The notes under the pieces: generated by a model
What the model was told of the DNA's origin: nothing
What the model saw: the letters and a program-made list of their open reading frames with translations, nothing else
Database searches by the model: none
Program-made: the position numbers and the translations under genes
Shown: one piece after another, positions 1 to 11,585 of the stretch
Position numbering within the stretch: the stretch's first letter is position 1
Layout of the letters: every line of letters starts with the position of its first letter
Assembly: GCA_028751875.1 (NCBI GenBank)
Contig: CM054143.1
Span: 63,432,397 to 63,496,396, forward strand
Length of the DNA: 64,000 nt
Reading direction: 5' to 3'
DNA from: Rapana venosa
Taxonomy: Eukaryota > Mollusca > Gastropoda > Neogastropoda > Muricidae

Positions 1-240
1 GTTGATGGGTGTGTGTATGTTATGTGTGTGTGTGTGGTGTGAGTTGTTGTGTGTGTGTGAGTGCAGGCGAACTCAGCGTGCGTGCATCGGAATGTGTGTG
101 TATGTGTGTAGGTGTGTGGACGTGCTGTGAGTGAGCCAGCGGCATATATGTCCTGCGGTGTGTGTGAGTCATGTGCGTTGCTGGGCTTCTGTTTTCAGTA
201 TATATGTATTCATGCGTAAATATGTTTGTGTTCACAAATG
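1..240. repeat. degenerate (GT)n microsatellite
   Basis: The first 240 bases are dominated by TG/GT dinucleotides interrupted by short non-repeat words. Open frames across it on the minus strand are Thr/His-rich and are products of the repeat, not a gene. Confidence 0.85.
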
Positions 241-526
241 GTGCTCGCAGGCATATGCTTGATGTGTTCGCGTGGTGTGAGATTTTAAATAAAAACATTT
301 TAAAAAATCTTCTTCATCAAAATTGGAAAACCGATTACTCTCTCCTACTAGCGTCTGCCCCAGTGTAAAATGAAGCTGCTGTCTATGAGTAGTTGGGGGT
401 ATTGTAACCATCCCTCAGGGTTAACTATTGCTTCTAGTGTAAGCTGATGTGTGCTTTCATATAAGATGTGACAAATGATTACATCAGTTTGTGTCTATTG
501 TTGATGGGAGTGGGTTGATTTAAACG

Positions 527-540
527 TTCTCTCTCTCTCA

Positions 541-572
<32 letters not shown>

Positions 573-598
573 TCTTCTCTTATCTTCTCTCTCTCTCT
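527..598. repeat. (CT)n microsatellite
   Basis: About 70 bases of CT with occasional TTCT interruptions. The flanks (241-526) show no coding signal. Confidence 0.85.
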
Positions 599-2272
599 GT
601 ATGGTAAAATTGTGGGACAATAATCACAAGAGATGGATATCAGAAACCTTTATATTCTGAAACAGGATGTTATTTGGTTATTGATAATATAAACACTGTT
701 CCATTGATTTGTTCTTCGTCTCACTTCTTTTTTGCCTCCTTGGCATAGGCCCTGCTCTCTGCCCAGAAGTCCATGACATGTCCTTGCGCCAAATTCACTC
801 GTTTGGTATATAAGGCGCATCACCGTTTGCTGTGGTGTTAATTATTGTCTGAGTGTTTTAGATTAAGCCCTAAATGACTTGCTTCCGGTTTACTGCAATG
901 TTCAGTTGAAAATACTGGGCACTCGCTAGAGATCCATTCAATTCCATGTCGTGTGGAATGGCCTTACGTGCATTGTGACTGAAATAATGTTTTTGCTCAT
1001 TTTGACTTAGCATTTCTCCAACTTTCATTAGGTAATGGTTCCCTGTTGTTCTGTATTTGTAATTATTATCAGGAATTGTTTTAATGCCTGTTCTTTCCAT
1101 GTCCGAAAATTGAAAGTTTTATGTTTGTACTTATTTCTGTTAAAATGAGTTGTTGCTCCCCCTCCCCAACCCCCACACACCAATATCTTCTGGCTTTTGA
1201 TTTAGAGAGATCTTGGATGTGTTATCCCATATAGGGCCTTAAACACCTCTCTCCAAAATTTGTTTTGAACAAAATGTGAAAGATCTAACTTCGAATAAAT
1301 GGTTTTTCTGATGCAGTTTTACCAAAATACTAAGAGGATTGTGAACCAATCGCTTGTCCTTTATTAAATAAGCTAGCCTTGCAAGTAAAATTTGTTTTGT
1401 ATTTTCAATTATCTTAATCTATGTTGTGTCCTCACGCTTCATAATCAGATTTCTGTTTTTTTTTGTTTTTTGCTTCACTTTTCAAAAGCATGTAGATACT
1501 GTATTTGCTTTGCTATTAAAACTTGTATAAAGCTGTGTTTTTGTTTGTAAGAATGTGTTTTGGGAAGCCATCCGATGCCTAACGAGATAAATTAATTATT
1601 CACCTTCATTACCAATCAGTGGGGTATCTGACTGTTGGAACGTTTTATTGATTTCAACGTTACAATAAATGGTAAGTCTCTGTGCTCCATTCCTTTATCA
1701 TTAACTGTTACAATGTACAGTTTACTTTTCCAGTTGTCCTCTATCTTTGTCAGCGTTTTGTGGCTTTCAAAAGTACTGCTGGGATTTCTGTCCTCTCTAC
1801 CCTAGTTTAAGGCCCATGTTTCGCTCCTTTCTGGTATTTACTGCCTTGTGCTAGTAGTTTATCAAAAAGTATTACTTTATTCCCAAAAATGTGCAAAACT
1901 ATTTAAACATTTGCTTTTTGCTATGTTAATTTCATTATAGTTTGCATTAATACTGAAAACCTCATCTGCAGTTGTTATATTTTAATACATTGTGGATGTC
2001 TATGATTAATTTTGTGTCCGGTAGCTGCACACCAGCTATATGCTGTTCTCAGTGCTTAGACAGCAACCATTCACGGTTAGAACAATACTAGGAGGGAACG
2101 GGAAAACCTTGTTTAATGCCGAAGTTTACATGGAGAACATTTCAATATCCCCTCCAAGCATACACACAACTGCAGCATTTTTCCATGATTTATTCGTACC
2201 ATCTTTTAAAATTTGGGTCAAAAACCACACATGTCAAATGCCTAATCAGAAACTATTTTGATATTGTGTCAA
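599..2272. other. no gene recognised
   Basis: AT-rich sequence with stops in all frames. I see no protein similarity, tandem array or RNA gene in it. Confidence 0.5.
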
Positions 2273-2273
2273 A

Positions 2274-2940
2274 TCAACTCATCTCCTCTGTTCCCAAAAC
2301 CCCCTCAGGGGTCATAGGGAAAGTTGCAACAGTTGGCTTCGATTTGCAGCAGTGAGGGCAAGTTGCTTGGTAGTGGAGAAGCTCTTCCAGGTCCATTTTA
2401 TGTGTCTGCCCATTTCTTGTTCGGCCGCCTCGCCTGTCTCTCCCCTGCACTGTTCCTTGCTGGATGGTTTGGAAGAGAGGCTTCATCTGATCTTGGCACC
2501 TGAGCTTCCTCTTCTTGACTGTGATAAGCAGTGCATTGTATGGTTTACTTGTTGGGTGATGGTTTGTCGACTGTTCATTGCTAATGTGGTCCATGTATGA
2601 AATGCCAGGAGTTTTACTGAGGCAGCTCATCTCCAAATCTGGTCTCCTTTTTGTAGATCTGCATTCAATGTCCAGGATTCGCATGCATACAGAAATGTGA
2701 GAAGTAGTTAGATTGCAGTAGCTTGACCTTGGTCCTTGAGGAGATGTTTCGGGTCTTTCCAGATGGTCTAGAGCTTAGCCATTGCTAGCTACTGTTTATG
2801 CAGCTCTTGAGAGGATTTACGCCTTTGAAACTTCTTCACTAACATCTCCAAGGGACTTGAATGTGAGTTTCTTTTTTCCACTTTTGTGCTCTTGTTAGTC
2901 GATAAGTCAATGCCTTGGTGTAATCAAACTGTCAGTAAGA
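2274..2940 (-). mobile_element. RTE-type LINE relic, C-terminal end of ORF2
   Basis: Read on the minus strand in shifting frames, this contains the C-terminal domain of an RTE-type ORF2. A TIWKD word, then an FLYAYESWTLNADL word, then SYMDHISNE and LITVKKRKLR line up with the much better preserved copy at 48071-48786 (FLYACESWTLTADL, SYKDHISNE, LTIVKKRKLKW). The piece lacks endonuclease and polymerase and carries several frameshifts, so it is a dead, 5'-truncated copy. The 5' limit near 2940 is approximate. The family assignment comes from similarity to the other copies in this window. Confidence 0.7.
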
Positions 2941-3831
2941 ATCCCTTCCTTGCCAGTTTTATTATGTATTTAAGAGCATAATCAATTCATTCATGTAATA
3001 GGCTTATTTTCATTTCCATAGGGTGACCCACTTGGATCCTCATTCACTAGTGTTATGTTAGACTTTATTGATCTAGTTCCCAGAGGCTCTATCCAGGATT
3101 TTGTTAATATTATGTCAAACATTTGTTTATGGGTCTACATATAGTTCGTAAAGGATGTTATGACACTCTTATTATTGCACATATGTATGACGTCGTCTTG
3201 TGGAAAGATTCATGAAAGAGCTTGACTAAATCTGGTGACCAGAAGAATTTAATAAACTCAATGGTGAATTCCATTGAGTTTATAAATTCTTAGAGATGAC
3301 CATTTTTCTTGTTAGCAAATGCATGTGTGAAGCCTCTGAACAACAGATACATGCCTGGCGTTGTGTCTTTTTGGGCATGGAAAGCTATGCCATTTGTGTC
3401 ACTCGACCAGGACTATGAGTCGGCATTGAACCTGTCCATCATCAGGAGCCAGTTCAGGCAGGTGTTGTTCAGGTTCTTAATTTTAAGATTTTTGATGATT
3501 ATAAAACTATAGCCAATTGTACCTTGGACTGAGATATCAAGGGTGTAATTTTGTTTTCTATTGGTTTGTAAAACGGTGTAAACTCATTCTTACCGTTTAT
3601 TACAAATACCAAACAGGTAATTTCTGACTTCCTACATCATTTCATTTTTTAATAAACTTTTATCAAAATTATTCGGTTTCAAATCTGGTATTTTCTTGTT
3701 ATTGAATAGTCTCTTTTGTGTAGATCAGTACCATGCTGACATCTGATGCATTCCCACTCATCATGTAGTGGAGCGTTACATTGATGGATTTGTTTGTGAC
3801 TTCCACTACAGTATCAGTGCCTGTTTTTTCG

Positions 3832-3833
<2 letters not shown>
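2941..3833. other. no gene recognised
   Basis: AT-rich, with stops in all frames. It may contain further decayed retroelement sequence, but nothing could be matched with confidence. Confidence 0.4.

Positions 3834-3866
<33 letters not shown>
3834..3866. repeat. (TA)n microsatellite
   Basis: About 33 bases of alternating AT followed by a short (CTAT)n run. Confidence 0.9.
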
Positions 3867-3868
<2 letters not shown>

Positions 3869-4354
3869 ATCTATCTATTGAGATATTGATAAAATATAAC
3901 CGGTTATATTATGATGGAGAAATATGGTGAGGATGAGAAAAAAACAAAGTACAGATAACAACTACAACTTCGTCTCTTATTAAAAAAATGTTTTTTTTGT
4001 TCAAGATTAGAGAAAACGACTACTACAAGATAAAAACCATTTGAAGCAGGCATTTGGTAACTGGTTAAGGTAAAAAAAAAAAGGACCTTATTAACCACTT
4101 ATAAAAGTGATGGTTAGTGGGTTTGGGATTGGAAGCTATTGCTACGGATTAGTCATTATATTTTCTTTTTTACTGCAGAAATTGGGAATGTCAACATGTA
4201 CTGTATCACTTGCAACTTCTCAATCATTTTTGGAAATGACTTTCATGACTCAAAGAATATAATATATGATAGAAGCTAAAAATTTTCAATGGTTGATCGA
4301 TGAGCTTTTTATGTAAGGACCATTGCCTTTGACTGTCTGATGGTTTTGTTTCAG
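3867..4354. other. no gene recognised
   Basis: AT-rich, with runs of T and A and stops in all frames. It ends in a pyrimidine-rich stretch and AG that could be a splice acceptor for the next feature. Confidence 0.4.
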
Positions 4355-4495
4355 CTCCTGGATGAGCCTACGTCAGAGGTCCTAGCAGTGATTGAAGCTT
4401 CACTCCCCTGTGGTACCTTACAGCGAAACACTTTTCAGAATTTAGAATTGTCAATTGCTATCACAAGAATATTTGATGTTCCTGTGGCCTTTTAA
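4355..4495 (+). CDS. possible terminal exon, unknown protein
   Basis: A pyrimidine-rich run ending in TTTCAG (AG at 4353-4354) is followed by a 47-codon open stretch ending in TAA. Its composition is protein-like (it starts LLDEPTSEVLAVIEASL) and unlike the surrounding AT-rich DNA. I do not recognise the protein and found no neighbouring exon in the window. It could be a chance open frame or an unrecognised retroelement piece. The support is only the acceptor-like site and the composition. Confidence 0.2.
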   Translation, partial: LLDEPTSEVLAVIEASLPCGTLQRNTFQNLELSIAITRIFDVPVAF

Positions 4496-4800
4496 AGCTG
4501 CTATCAAAAGACGATTATTGAAAGGAGGAAGAAAATATGCTTAAAATATATGTTGCAAAAATAAATAAATAGGAGAAAACCACCTAGTGAATCATTGTGC
4601 CTTATGTTTGGGGATCCCATTGAAAGCATACAAGGGAGGTCATAATGTTTGTATCCAGCCAAGTGGTCAGCCTTACCTAGATAAAAACACAAACATTGCC
4701 ATACACTTATAGTTCAAGCACAGGCAAGAGAAGTTTTTCTTTTGTCTTATCTTTTCCAAATTACAGAACTCTTTTGTAGTTTTCTCTCTGTCTTTGATCC

Positions 4801-5091
4801 CTAAATATGTGATCTGATCTGGGCTCGTTTAGAATTGTGCATGTCTAAAACGTTCAGTTTTTGTTTAAGTTTACAAAGTTCTTTCTGTAGGCTGTTGTTC
4901 TTATGGTCTTTAATAATACTGATCTCGATCTCCTTTAACATCTTTGCAGTTCTGCTTTTTATTTCTTCTATGACATGCCAAACGTTTTCCAAAGTCAAAA
5001 CAGAAATTTCGAAATTCTGCTTCCACTGTTTCCCATCTGTCCGACAAGAACATGCTAGGGGCTGATCTGGTGTCAGTTGTACAATGTTCAT
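4801..5091 (-). mobile_element. Tx1/L1-like LINE relic, linker region (lower part)
   Basis: A minus-strand open frame of 96 residues is rich in Lys, Glu and Leu, has heptad-like spacing and ends KRAQIRSHI. This resembles the linker between endonuclease and polymerase in L1/Tx1 elements. It lies directly downstream, in element order, of the endonuclease relic at 6717-7805. The RTE copy at 5092-6716 separates the two. I infer that both parts belong to one Tx1-like element that the RTE copy interrupted. Confidence 0.5.
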
Positions 5092-6716
5092 GGATATTCA
5101 TCATCATCAGAACCCGTGAACTGGGCGGTACGTTGGGGGAAGCACCGAAAGGGCACGATGCCGTGTGGTATGCCTCCTCCATCCATCTTGGTCCTCGGCT
5201 AAGCGCAGTAGTGCCGAGGTCATTCATTCTGGCATTTCTCTGATGTTTTGTCCATCCATGACTTGTTCTGTCTTCCATTCGTTCTTGCCACCTTCGAGTG
5301 TTCCCTGCAGTACTGTTTTTTGGCAGGTGTTGTGGCGGGTGATGTGGCCGTACCATGTCAGGTTTTCTTCTTGACGATGGTGAGAAAGGGGTACCTGTGG
5401 GACCTGCAAGCCCGTGTTATTTGCTTTGACAACATTCATTGGTCTTTCGTTCTCTCCAGGATATGCCCAGCAGTTTTCTATGGCATTTTGTTTCAAATGT
5501 GACTGGATTTGCTTTGCTGTGTCAGCAGTCATTCCCAGGTCTTTTCAGTCGCTACTGCAGGATAGTCTGAATTAGGGCTTTGTAGAGCTTTAGTTTGATT
5601 GGGGGAAACTGATCTCTTTATTTTCCATATGGTGGTGAGTTTTGTCATGGAAAGATGATTGCATGGCTATTCGACTTTGATTTCTGTCGTCGATCGCCCG
5701 TCCTTTGTGATGTGTAGCGCCAAGGTATTTAATAAGCGGCTACCGCCTCAGTTGTAGGCCGTTCTGTAAATTTTAGCAGTGGCGTTGCTCGTGTGGTCAA
5801 AGTACTTTACTTTTCTCAGAGCTCACCTTCCATCCCATATGTTTCGCTCTGATCTCAAGTCTGGATCGTAAGATCTTGCCGCTCTGTGTTACTCCGGCCG
5901 AGGTCAATGTCATCGGCAAACCGCAAGTTGTTGAGGGGTCTGCCGCCAATGGATTGATGGTAGTGTGAAAGTCATGGGGGTCTCTCTCTTAATGTTTTCC
6001 AAGAACAGATTAAACAGGACTGGAGATAACAGGACATCCTTGTCGGACCCCAACTGTGTTTTGAAGTAGTTCGACCTGATTGTTCAGAAGGACTGCACTT
6101 TTTTTTGGGTCTTGCGGTGTTGTATTGTGCTTGAATGGTTTGCACTAGTCCTTATTCAATGCCAAACATTCTGAGGACCTAGCCACAGGCCTCGTGCCAT
6201 ACTCAGTCGAAAGCCCTTCTTGACCTAGTCGATGAAGTTGTGGAAAAGGTACTCTCTTGATGTTTGAAAGATGTTTTTTTCATAGGATGTGGCAGTTAAA
6301 AATCTGTTCGTCTGTGCTCCTGCCTGCCCTGAACCCAGCTTGTCCCTCTGCAAGGTGTTCTTCTGCCTCTTCTTGAGTCGATTCAAAATAACTCTGAGCT
6401 GATCTTTGCTGGCGTGGCTGATGATGGCTGATGGGTTCTAATAGTTTTGGCATTGGCGTAAATTCCCCTTCTTGGGCAGGGGTATGTATGAGTGGATGTG
6501 TCCATTTCTGTTGGCCCACTGTTTTGTCTTCCAATCTTCTGACAGATAGCTGTAACATGTGTGATGACTGTTTCGCCACCATCGCTTGAGCAGCTCTGCT
6601 GGTATGTTGTCTGCTCCTGGGGGACTTTCCTACTGGTAAGCATGCGGTTGGCTTCTTACTTCTTCCATCAGTATTGGTAATGGCGAGGGTGCTCTGTTGC
6701 TGCGGCTTTCTCTACT
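5092..6716 (-). mobile_element. RTE-type LINE relic, RT to 3' end
   Basis: This minus-strand segment is collinear with the better copy at 26367-28210 over its whole length and ends in the same (ATG)n-type tail (CATCATCATCAG on the plus strand). Recognisable pieces are the start of the polymerase near 6600, the AGFRAGRST word near 6330, the palm region near 5950-6200 and the C-terminal PKTVLQGTLEGG word near 5300. Many indels break the frame. It is 5'-truncated with no endonuclease. It sits inside a Tx1-like relic. Confidence 0.8.
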
Positions 6717-7805
6717 ATCTACACATGTATCTAAACACTCTTTATTAATTAATAAAACCATTGTTGCATTTCCAGTATCCTGATCCTCCTGTGAAAGTGC
6801 TGCTTTCCAATTCGAGAGCAACGGCTTATGGTTCCAGTTAGAAAGATGGTAGTGCTCACAAGAGGAGCATAGGGATACAATTTCATCTGATGTAATAAAA
6901 TGGTCCAGTCTGCCTACTTTGAATAGTTTAAACCTGTTTCATGTGAAGTTTTTTTCCCATCTGGTTGGACAGATCTCCAGAGACCAGTGCAACTGAGCTC
7001 TGGCTTGAAAGGCATTATTCTCAGCTGCATTGTGTGGATTGCTAGATATCATATCCCTGCATTGTTTCCAGCACAGTTAAAGCCTCCACATAAGATAACA
7101 TTATTATCTACTATTGTATGCATTCTTTGAAAAAGAAATCCCCTTTCCCAAGGAAGGGTTAGGAGCATGTATGTCTATAGCATGTATGTTTATTCCATAT
7201 TACTATTTTGTTGTTAGTATATGGCTGTTACCAGTTCAAAATTCATATGTAAAATGTTTTGAAATAAGAGTAACATGACCTTTACTATGGTCTGTGCCTT
7301 CCTGGATATAGACAATACCTCCCCACTCCTTTTTTGAAAACACCCTGTCTTTGTTTTTGTTGCCGTCTTCAGGTCAATGTTTCACCAAAATCTGTCCATC
7401 CCTTCTCTAGTTCCAATAAATGTACCCATTTATAGCGGCATATATACTCTAGTCTTTGATTTTTCCGCACTAGGTTAGAGTGCTACGGACGTTCCATGTA
7501 CCATGGTTGATTTGTTCTCTAGGGAGCTTAAGTAATGTTTTAAAACTCCAGTAGCTGACTGACACTTTCACCCTGGTTGGTGTTGATCAATGGAAAGCGC
7601 GGTCGTTGGTAACCCGGCGACCGATCCGGTTTTCTTTGGGCTTTGGCTTTTGTCTTTCATGTTTTTTCTGTGGGCTTAGGATATTCTTGGCTGGCGCCAA
7701 TTCCTCTCCAGTCTCCATATGTTTTGGTTTTTTTCTATTGGGGTTCCTCCCCCAATGCGATCAGTTTGTACTGTGGTTACTGGATTCAGTAAGCAAGTAA
7801 CAGAG
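6717..7805 (-). mobile_element. Tx1/L1-like LINE relic, end of ORF1 and endonuclease
   Basis: On the minus strand, after a basic stretch (about 7800-7560) that may be the end of ORF1, the words HGTWNVRS, FSKKEWGGIVYIQEG, LCGGFNC and GRLDHFITSDE appear in the order expected for an apurinic-like endonuclease of the L1/Tx1 type. The frames shift and contain stops, so it is a relic. The catalytic GDFN word is degraded to GGFNC. The polymerase is not seen, and a K/E-rich linker piece continues at 5091-4801 beyond the RTE copy. Confidence 0.55.
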
Positions 7806-9153
7806 ACTTCAACAGAGGGTTACTGATCTTATAATTTTTTTAATCACTTGTGCAAGGCAGCCGTGGAGAGATTCGCAGAGAGGGGTAAGTGCTCAGATTT
7901 GTTCTTTCTGAGACTAGTCGGAGTTGCGGAGTTTTGTATACGTTGAAGGGAGTGGGGATTAGATGAAGCTGGCTGACCAGACAAATGAGAATTACAATAG
8001 TCCAGACGTGAAAGAATGAGAGAAGAAGTGACAAGTTGGCTGTTGCATCAGTTGGACAGGTACTTTCGAATTGCACTAATACGCGTAATTGATAGTAGCA
8101 AGATGACAGGTTGGTGATGAATTTTTTCATAGAGAGTGTGTTGTCGTATAACAACACCTAGATTCCTGTCACAGCAGTGGTTAGAGGGACTGATGTATTG
8201 CCAAGTTCTTTGAAGTGTTGTTAATGAAGAGGTTTGTGTTTGGTCCCTACGAGCATGGTTCGGTTTTATCTGCATTAAGCTGTAATTTGTTTCTGTGTCA
8301 TCCAGTTTTGGAAATATCTTCAATAGCAGCGAGCCATATTTTTCAGGAGTGAAGGCAGATTTTCAGGAGTAAACATCTTTGAATCTGAGAGTCATCTGCA
8401 TAAAATGATGGTGATTTGATGACGGGTTATTATATTGTGACAGGAGGTGCAGTGTAAGAGTGAAATAACAGGGGCTAGAAACTGATCCCTGTGGGATCCG
8501 CATTAGTTTGGCCGGTATTGATTGAATCTTGTTTTACTGAAACTGTCTGGATCGGTCAGTAGCGTATGAATTAAACCAGGTGAGGCTATGCCTAGTAAAG
8601 TAACACCGAACATTTTTTGAGACGGCGAGAGATAGAATGAGTGGTTCTATAGTATCGAAGGCTGACTGATAAGTCGAGTAGAATGAGAAGGGCGATTTTC
8701 CCTGAGGTTCAGTAAAGCGAGTAGAGAGAAGCGTGTTTAAAGTGTTGTATGGTTGTTTCAGTGCTTGTGGTTGCGCGATAGGCAGACTGAATCTCAGAAG
8801 AAGATTTGTGGAGAGAAGGTGGTTGTTGAGCTGTTTGAGAACTACTTTTTCATAGGACTTTAGAAATAAAAGTAGATTGGAAATGGTCTATAATTCTTCA
8901 GAATGTTAGTCAAGGTCATGCATTGTGAGTAGTGGTGTGATTATAGCAGTTTTGAGAGCTGATGGAACATTTCCTGAGACAGAGATGAGTTTACTATTTT
9001 TCGTGATAGCGTGCGTGACCGTGTGCCGATATATGAGCTGTGGTAAGGACACTGTGTGAAAGAGAAAGAAGCTGGTTTTGGGATCAAGATTCCACATGAT
9101 TTATAGTCATTTCTTTCAGTATTGTATGATGTCATCTTCCCTTTCCACATCAT
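7806..9153 (-). mobile_element. L2/CR1-type LINE relic, RT fragment
   Basis: The minus strand contains broken pieces collinear with the L2 copies at 23405-25945 and 54195-56590. These include SGNVPSALKTAIITPLL near 9000 (start of the polymerase), the pieces near 8200-8400 matching the thumb region, and ISAIRKYLS near 8050. The 3' UTR and tail are missing, because the similarity stops near 7806 where the Tx1-like relic begins. Frames are broken throughout. Confidence 0.7.
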
Positions 9154-9159
9154 GATCTA

Positions 9160-9730
9160 GGTTCACGTCCAGCTTGTTTTCCTGTGGTGGTTGTAGGACT
9201 GTCGTGTTCCCGGAGCGGCAGCGTCTTTGGGTGTCTCTGACCACCTCGCTCCTTGTTGAGGATGGTCCTCCTCAGGGGCGGCCAGACTGCAGTGCAGGGT
9301 CGTTGCTGTCTTGTTGCCGCCCGTCCTCTTTCCGCAACAGGCCTGCCTGCCCCTCTCTGACCCCCCGCAGCCTTTCCTGTCCTCATCTTTGCCGTGTGCT
9401 TTTCTCTTTCCTCCTGATTTTCCCCCTCTATCCTCTGTGGCACGCTCCGCAGCTGTGCCAGAGGAAATCTTTTTTTTTGGTGGTGTCTGATGCCTGTCCT
9501 TAGTTTGAGGCCTGTCCTGAATTTGAGGCCTGTCCTGAGTTTGAGGCCTGTCCTCGACAAGACGTGTGGGCGTTGTCTCCCAAGAGGAGTCTTTCTGGGA
9601 CAACACCAGTCGGGTCTCTTCTGCCGTGACCGGGCTGCTGGCATGCCTGAGGCACCTCCTCCTGAAGGTAGGGAGACGCATGATGGTTGGGCTGGAGACA
9701 GAGCAAATCAGAGCAGCTAGAGCAGATCAC
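9160..9730 (-). other. GC-rich island with a 172-codon open frame, unknown
   Basis: Unlike its AT-rich surroundings, this 0.55 kb is GC-rich and stays open in more than one minus frame. The best frame (9681-9163) encodes a basic, Gly/Arg/Lys/Thr-rich 172-residue sequence with a hexapeptide repeat (DRPQTQ, DRPQIQ, DRPQTK, DRHQTP) from an 18-bp tandem repeat. It has no hydrophobic core and no recognised domain. It may be the ORF1-like part of a retroelement, a host exon of a disordered protein, or simply GC-rich DNA without stops. I cannot choose between these. Confidence 0.3.
9492..9563. repeat. 18-bp tandem repeat, 4 copies
   Basis: The word GCCTGTCCT recurs at 9492, 9510, 9528 and 9546 within an 18-bp unit (GCCTGTCCTGAGTTTGAG). 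Since 18 is a multiple of three, it gives a hexapeptide repeat in any open frame. Confidence 0.9.
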
Positions 9731-10068
9731 CTACATTTAACACTCAGTATGGATAAAACAGACAAAATGATTTTTAGAATGGGTAGGCATAATCAGCACG
9801 TGAAAATGGTTTTCTTGAAATGAAGAAGTGAGAGGTGTGAATTTTTAAAAATGCCTATTGGTGGCATTTTTAACTAAGCTTCACCTACATTTTGTATGGC
9901 GTTCATCTGGAAATTTTAAAAGCTTCAGAAATGCTGAATTCGGTAAATTTTTCTTTCCTTGGGAAATCGTTTGACGTTCAAATAAAACCTTTGCTTACAT
10001 TTGCATTCCAAAATATGGAGATTTACTGTTAATTCATGAATAGAAAAAGTGCATACATTTGCTAGCAA
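9731..10068. other. no gene recognised
   Basis: AT-rich sequence. Nothing recognised. Confidence 0.4.
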
Positions 10069-10800
10069 ATGTGTTTTGAATGTCCCAATCCATTCATCAA
10101 ATACTGTAATATATGGAGAAACGGAAAGGTATCACACATCAGAACGTCTGTTAAGTGTAATAAGTACTGGCTAAAAATACTGAAACTTTCACAGTCACGT
10201 TTAGGTCGGCAATCTTATGACATAACGGTTATACAAATGGTGTTGGTTAAGAAGAATTGGACATTGAAGTTTTGAAATTGTTGTCAGAACATGCTTTTGG
10301 AATCGTGCGGTTGTCTCAGGAAGTAGGCAACGAGCATCAGTTTATTTCTGAGTTTGAAGACAGACTCATTTGTTCATTTAAGCATAATTGGCACTCAGAT
10401 ATGGAAAGTAAAGATGAATACGGCTGTTTGTTTTTGTTTAAGTGTGCATTTCAGGCTGAACAAATCCTTCTAATAGTCACTGTCAACAATAATTATGGCA
10501 TCAACTAAATTGTGCAAGATGTCCACTAAGAACACTTGGTTTTAATGCAAACAAAAGATGTTTTAGCGTGAGAGTCTGCAAAGTTCCCATGCCCCATGTA
10601 CGGTCATATTTTTGATGATGAAGTACATTTTCTATTTCAATGCCAAGCATATGGTTCCCTACGTGAAAACTGAAGTATTGTTCATTTAGAAGCTTTCCAG
10701 AGGCAAGCTGTCTTTCTTCTGTCTTATCATCTGATGATGATAATTTGATCACATCTGTTGCAAAGTTTACTACTGAAGCACAGAAAACCACGGCAATCAT
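10069..10800 (+). mobile_element. LINE C-terminus relic, copy 1 of a local family
   Basis: Plus-strand pieces (KYWLKILKLSQSRLG, then QEVGNEHQFISEFEDRLI, then CPMYGHIFDDEVHFLFQC, then YGSLRE) follow the same order as the C-terminal part of the LINE copies at 18432-19160, 19560-20500 and 20900-21290. The Cys/His pattern at the end is a zinc-finger-like motif, with one Cys replaced by Tyr here. Polymerase and endonuclease are absent. The clade is not resolved (Jockey/I/Nimb-like or Tx1-like). Confidence 0.6.
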
Positions 10801-11371
10801 AGCTGAATACCAATCAGTTTAAAATTTTGAGACAACTAAAGACAAATTTATATTGATGTCATCTCCAGTAAAAATACTAAATAAAATTTTCAAATAAAAC
10901 TTGATTGGCTTGTCAAATATAACTTTCTAGAATATTCTTGGTATTATTTTATTTGTTGTTTATTGTTTCCCGTTGTTTATTCTTTTATTTTCTGTTTAAA
11001 CCAGAACTTAGTTGTGTCCATTTACAAAGATCTCTTTTGTGTTGATTACATTCAACCCACCCTGTAACATCCCTTGTATTTGTTTGTGTTCACAAACCAG
11101 TCGTGTGTAATCCCTCCTGCCCTTATCAACAGGCCACATTGGGCAATGACAACGACTAGGTCCAAGCATCAGCGAATTTTGGCCTATTTGGTTTGACTAA
11201 GACAGCTTGTTTTCTAATGGCCCTGTTGAGTGGCAGGTCTGAGATGGGCTCACATCTGTTTTCACTTGGAACAGTTTTGAGTCTTGGTACTCTGTATCCA
11301 TTTGTAAATGGTGAGACTGCAAACACATTTGGCCAGCTGATGTGTTCCATCACTCACAATGTACTATCTCC
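10801..11371. other. no gene recognised
   Basis: No similarity recognised. Two overlapping open frames of 65-81 codons lie on opposite strands between 11156 and 11438. Neither has features that favour coding. Confidence 0.4.
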
Positions 11372-11585
11372 TTCGGATGAGACTATAAACCGAGGCCCCG
11401 TGTGCGAACGCATGCAGAACATCTTGCGCACACGTTAAATCCTGTTCCGCTTTTCGAAAGAGTAGGCCATTGTGTGCCGGTGAGAACAGATGACAAAATT
11501 GACAAAACCGCATACACACGGGGACTGGATGTAAAAAAGCACATGAGTGCTTATTCCATTATCCTCGATATAAAAAAAAGTCAAA
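11372..11585 (+). mobile_element. SINE family 1, 5'-truncated copy
   Basis: The sequence from CCTTCGGATGAGACTATAAA to the end word TTATCCTCGATATAAAA is shared, with few differences, with the copies at 50612-50965 and 51028-51362 and with an inverted fragment at 56625-56791. The tRNA-like head seen in the full copies is missing here. Confidence 0.85.
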
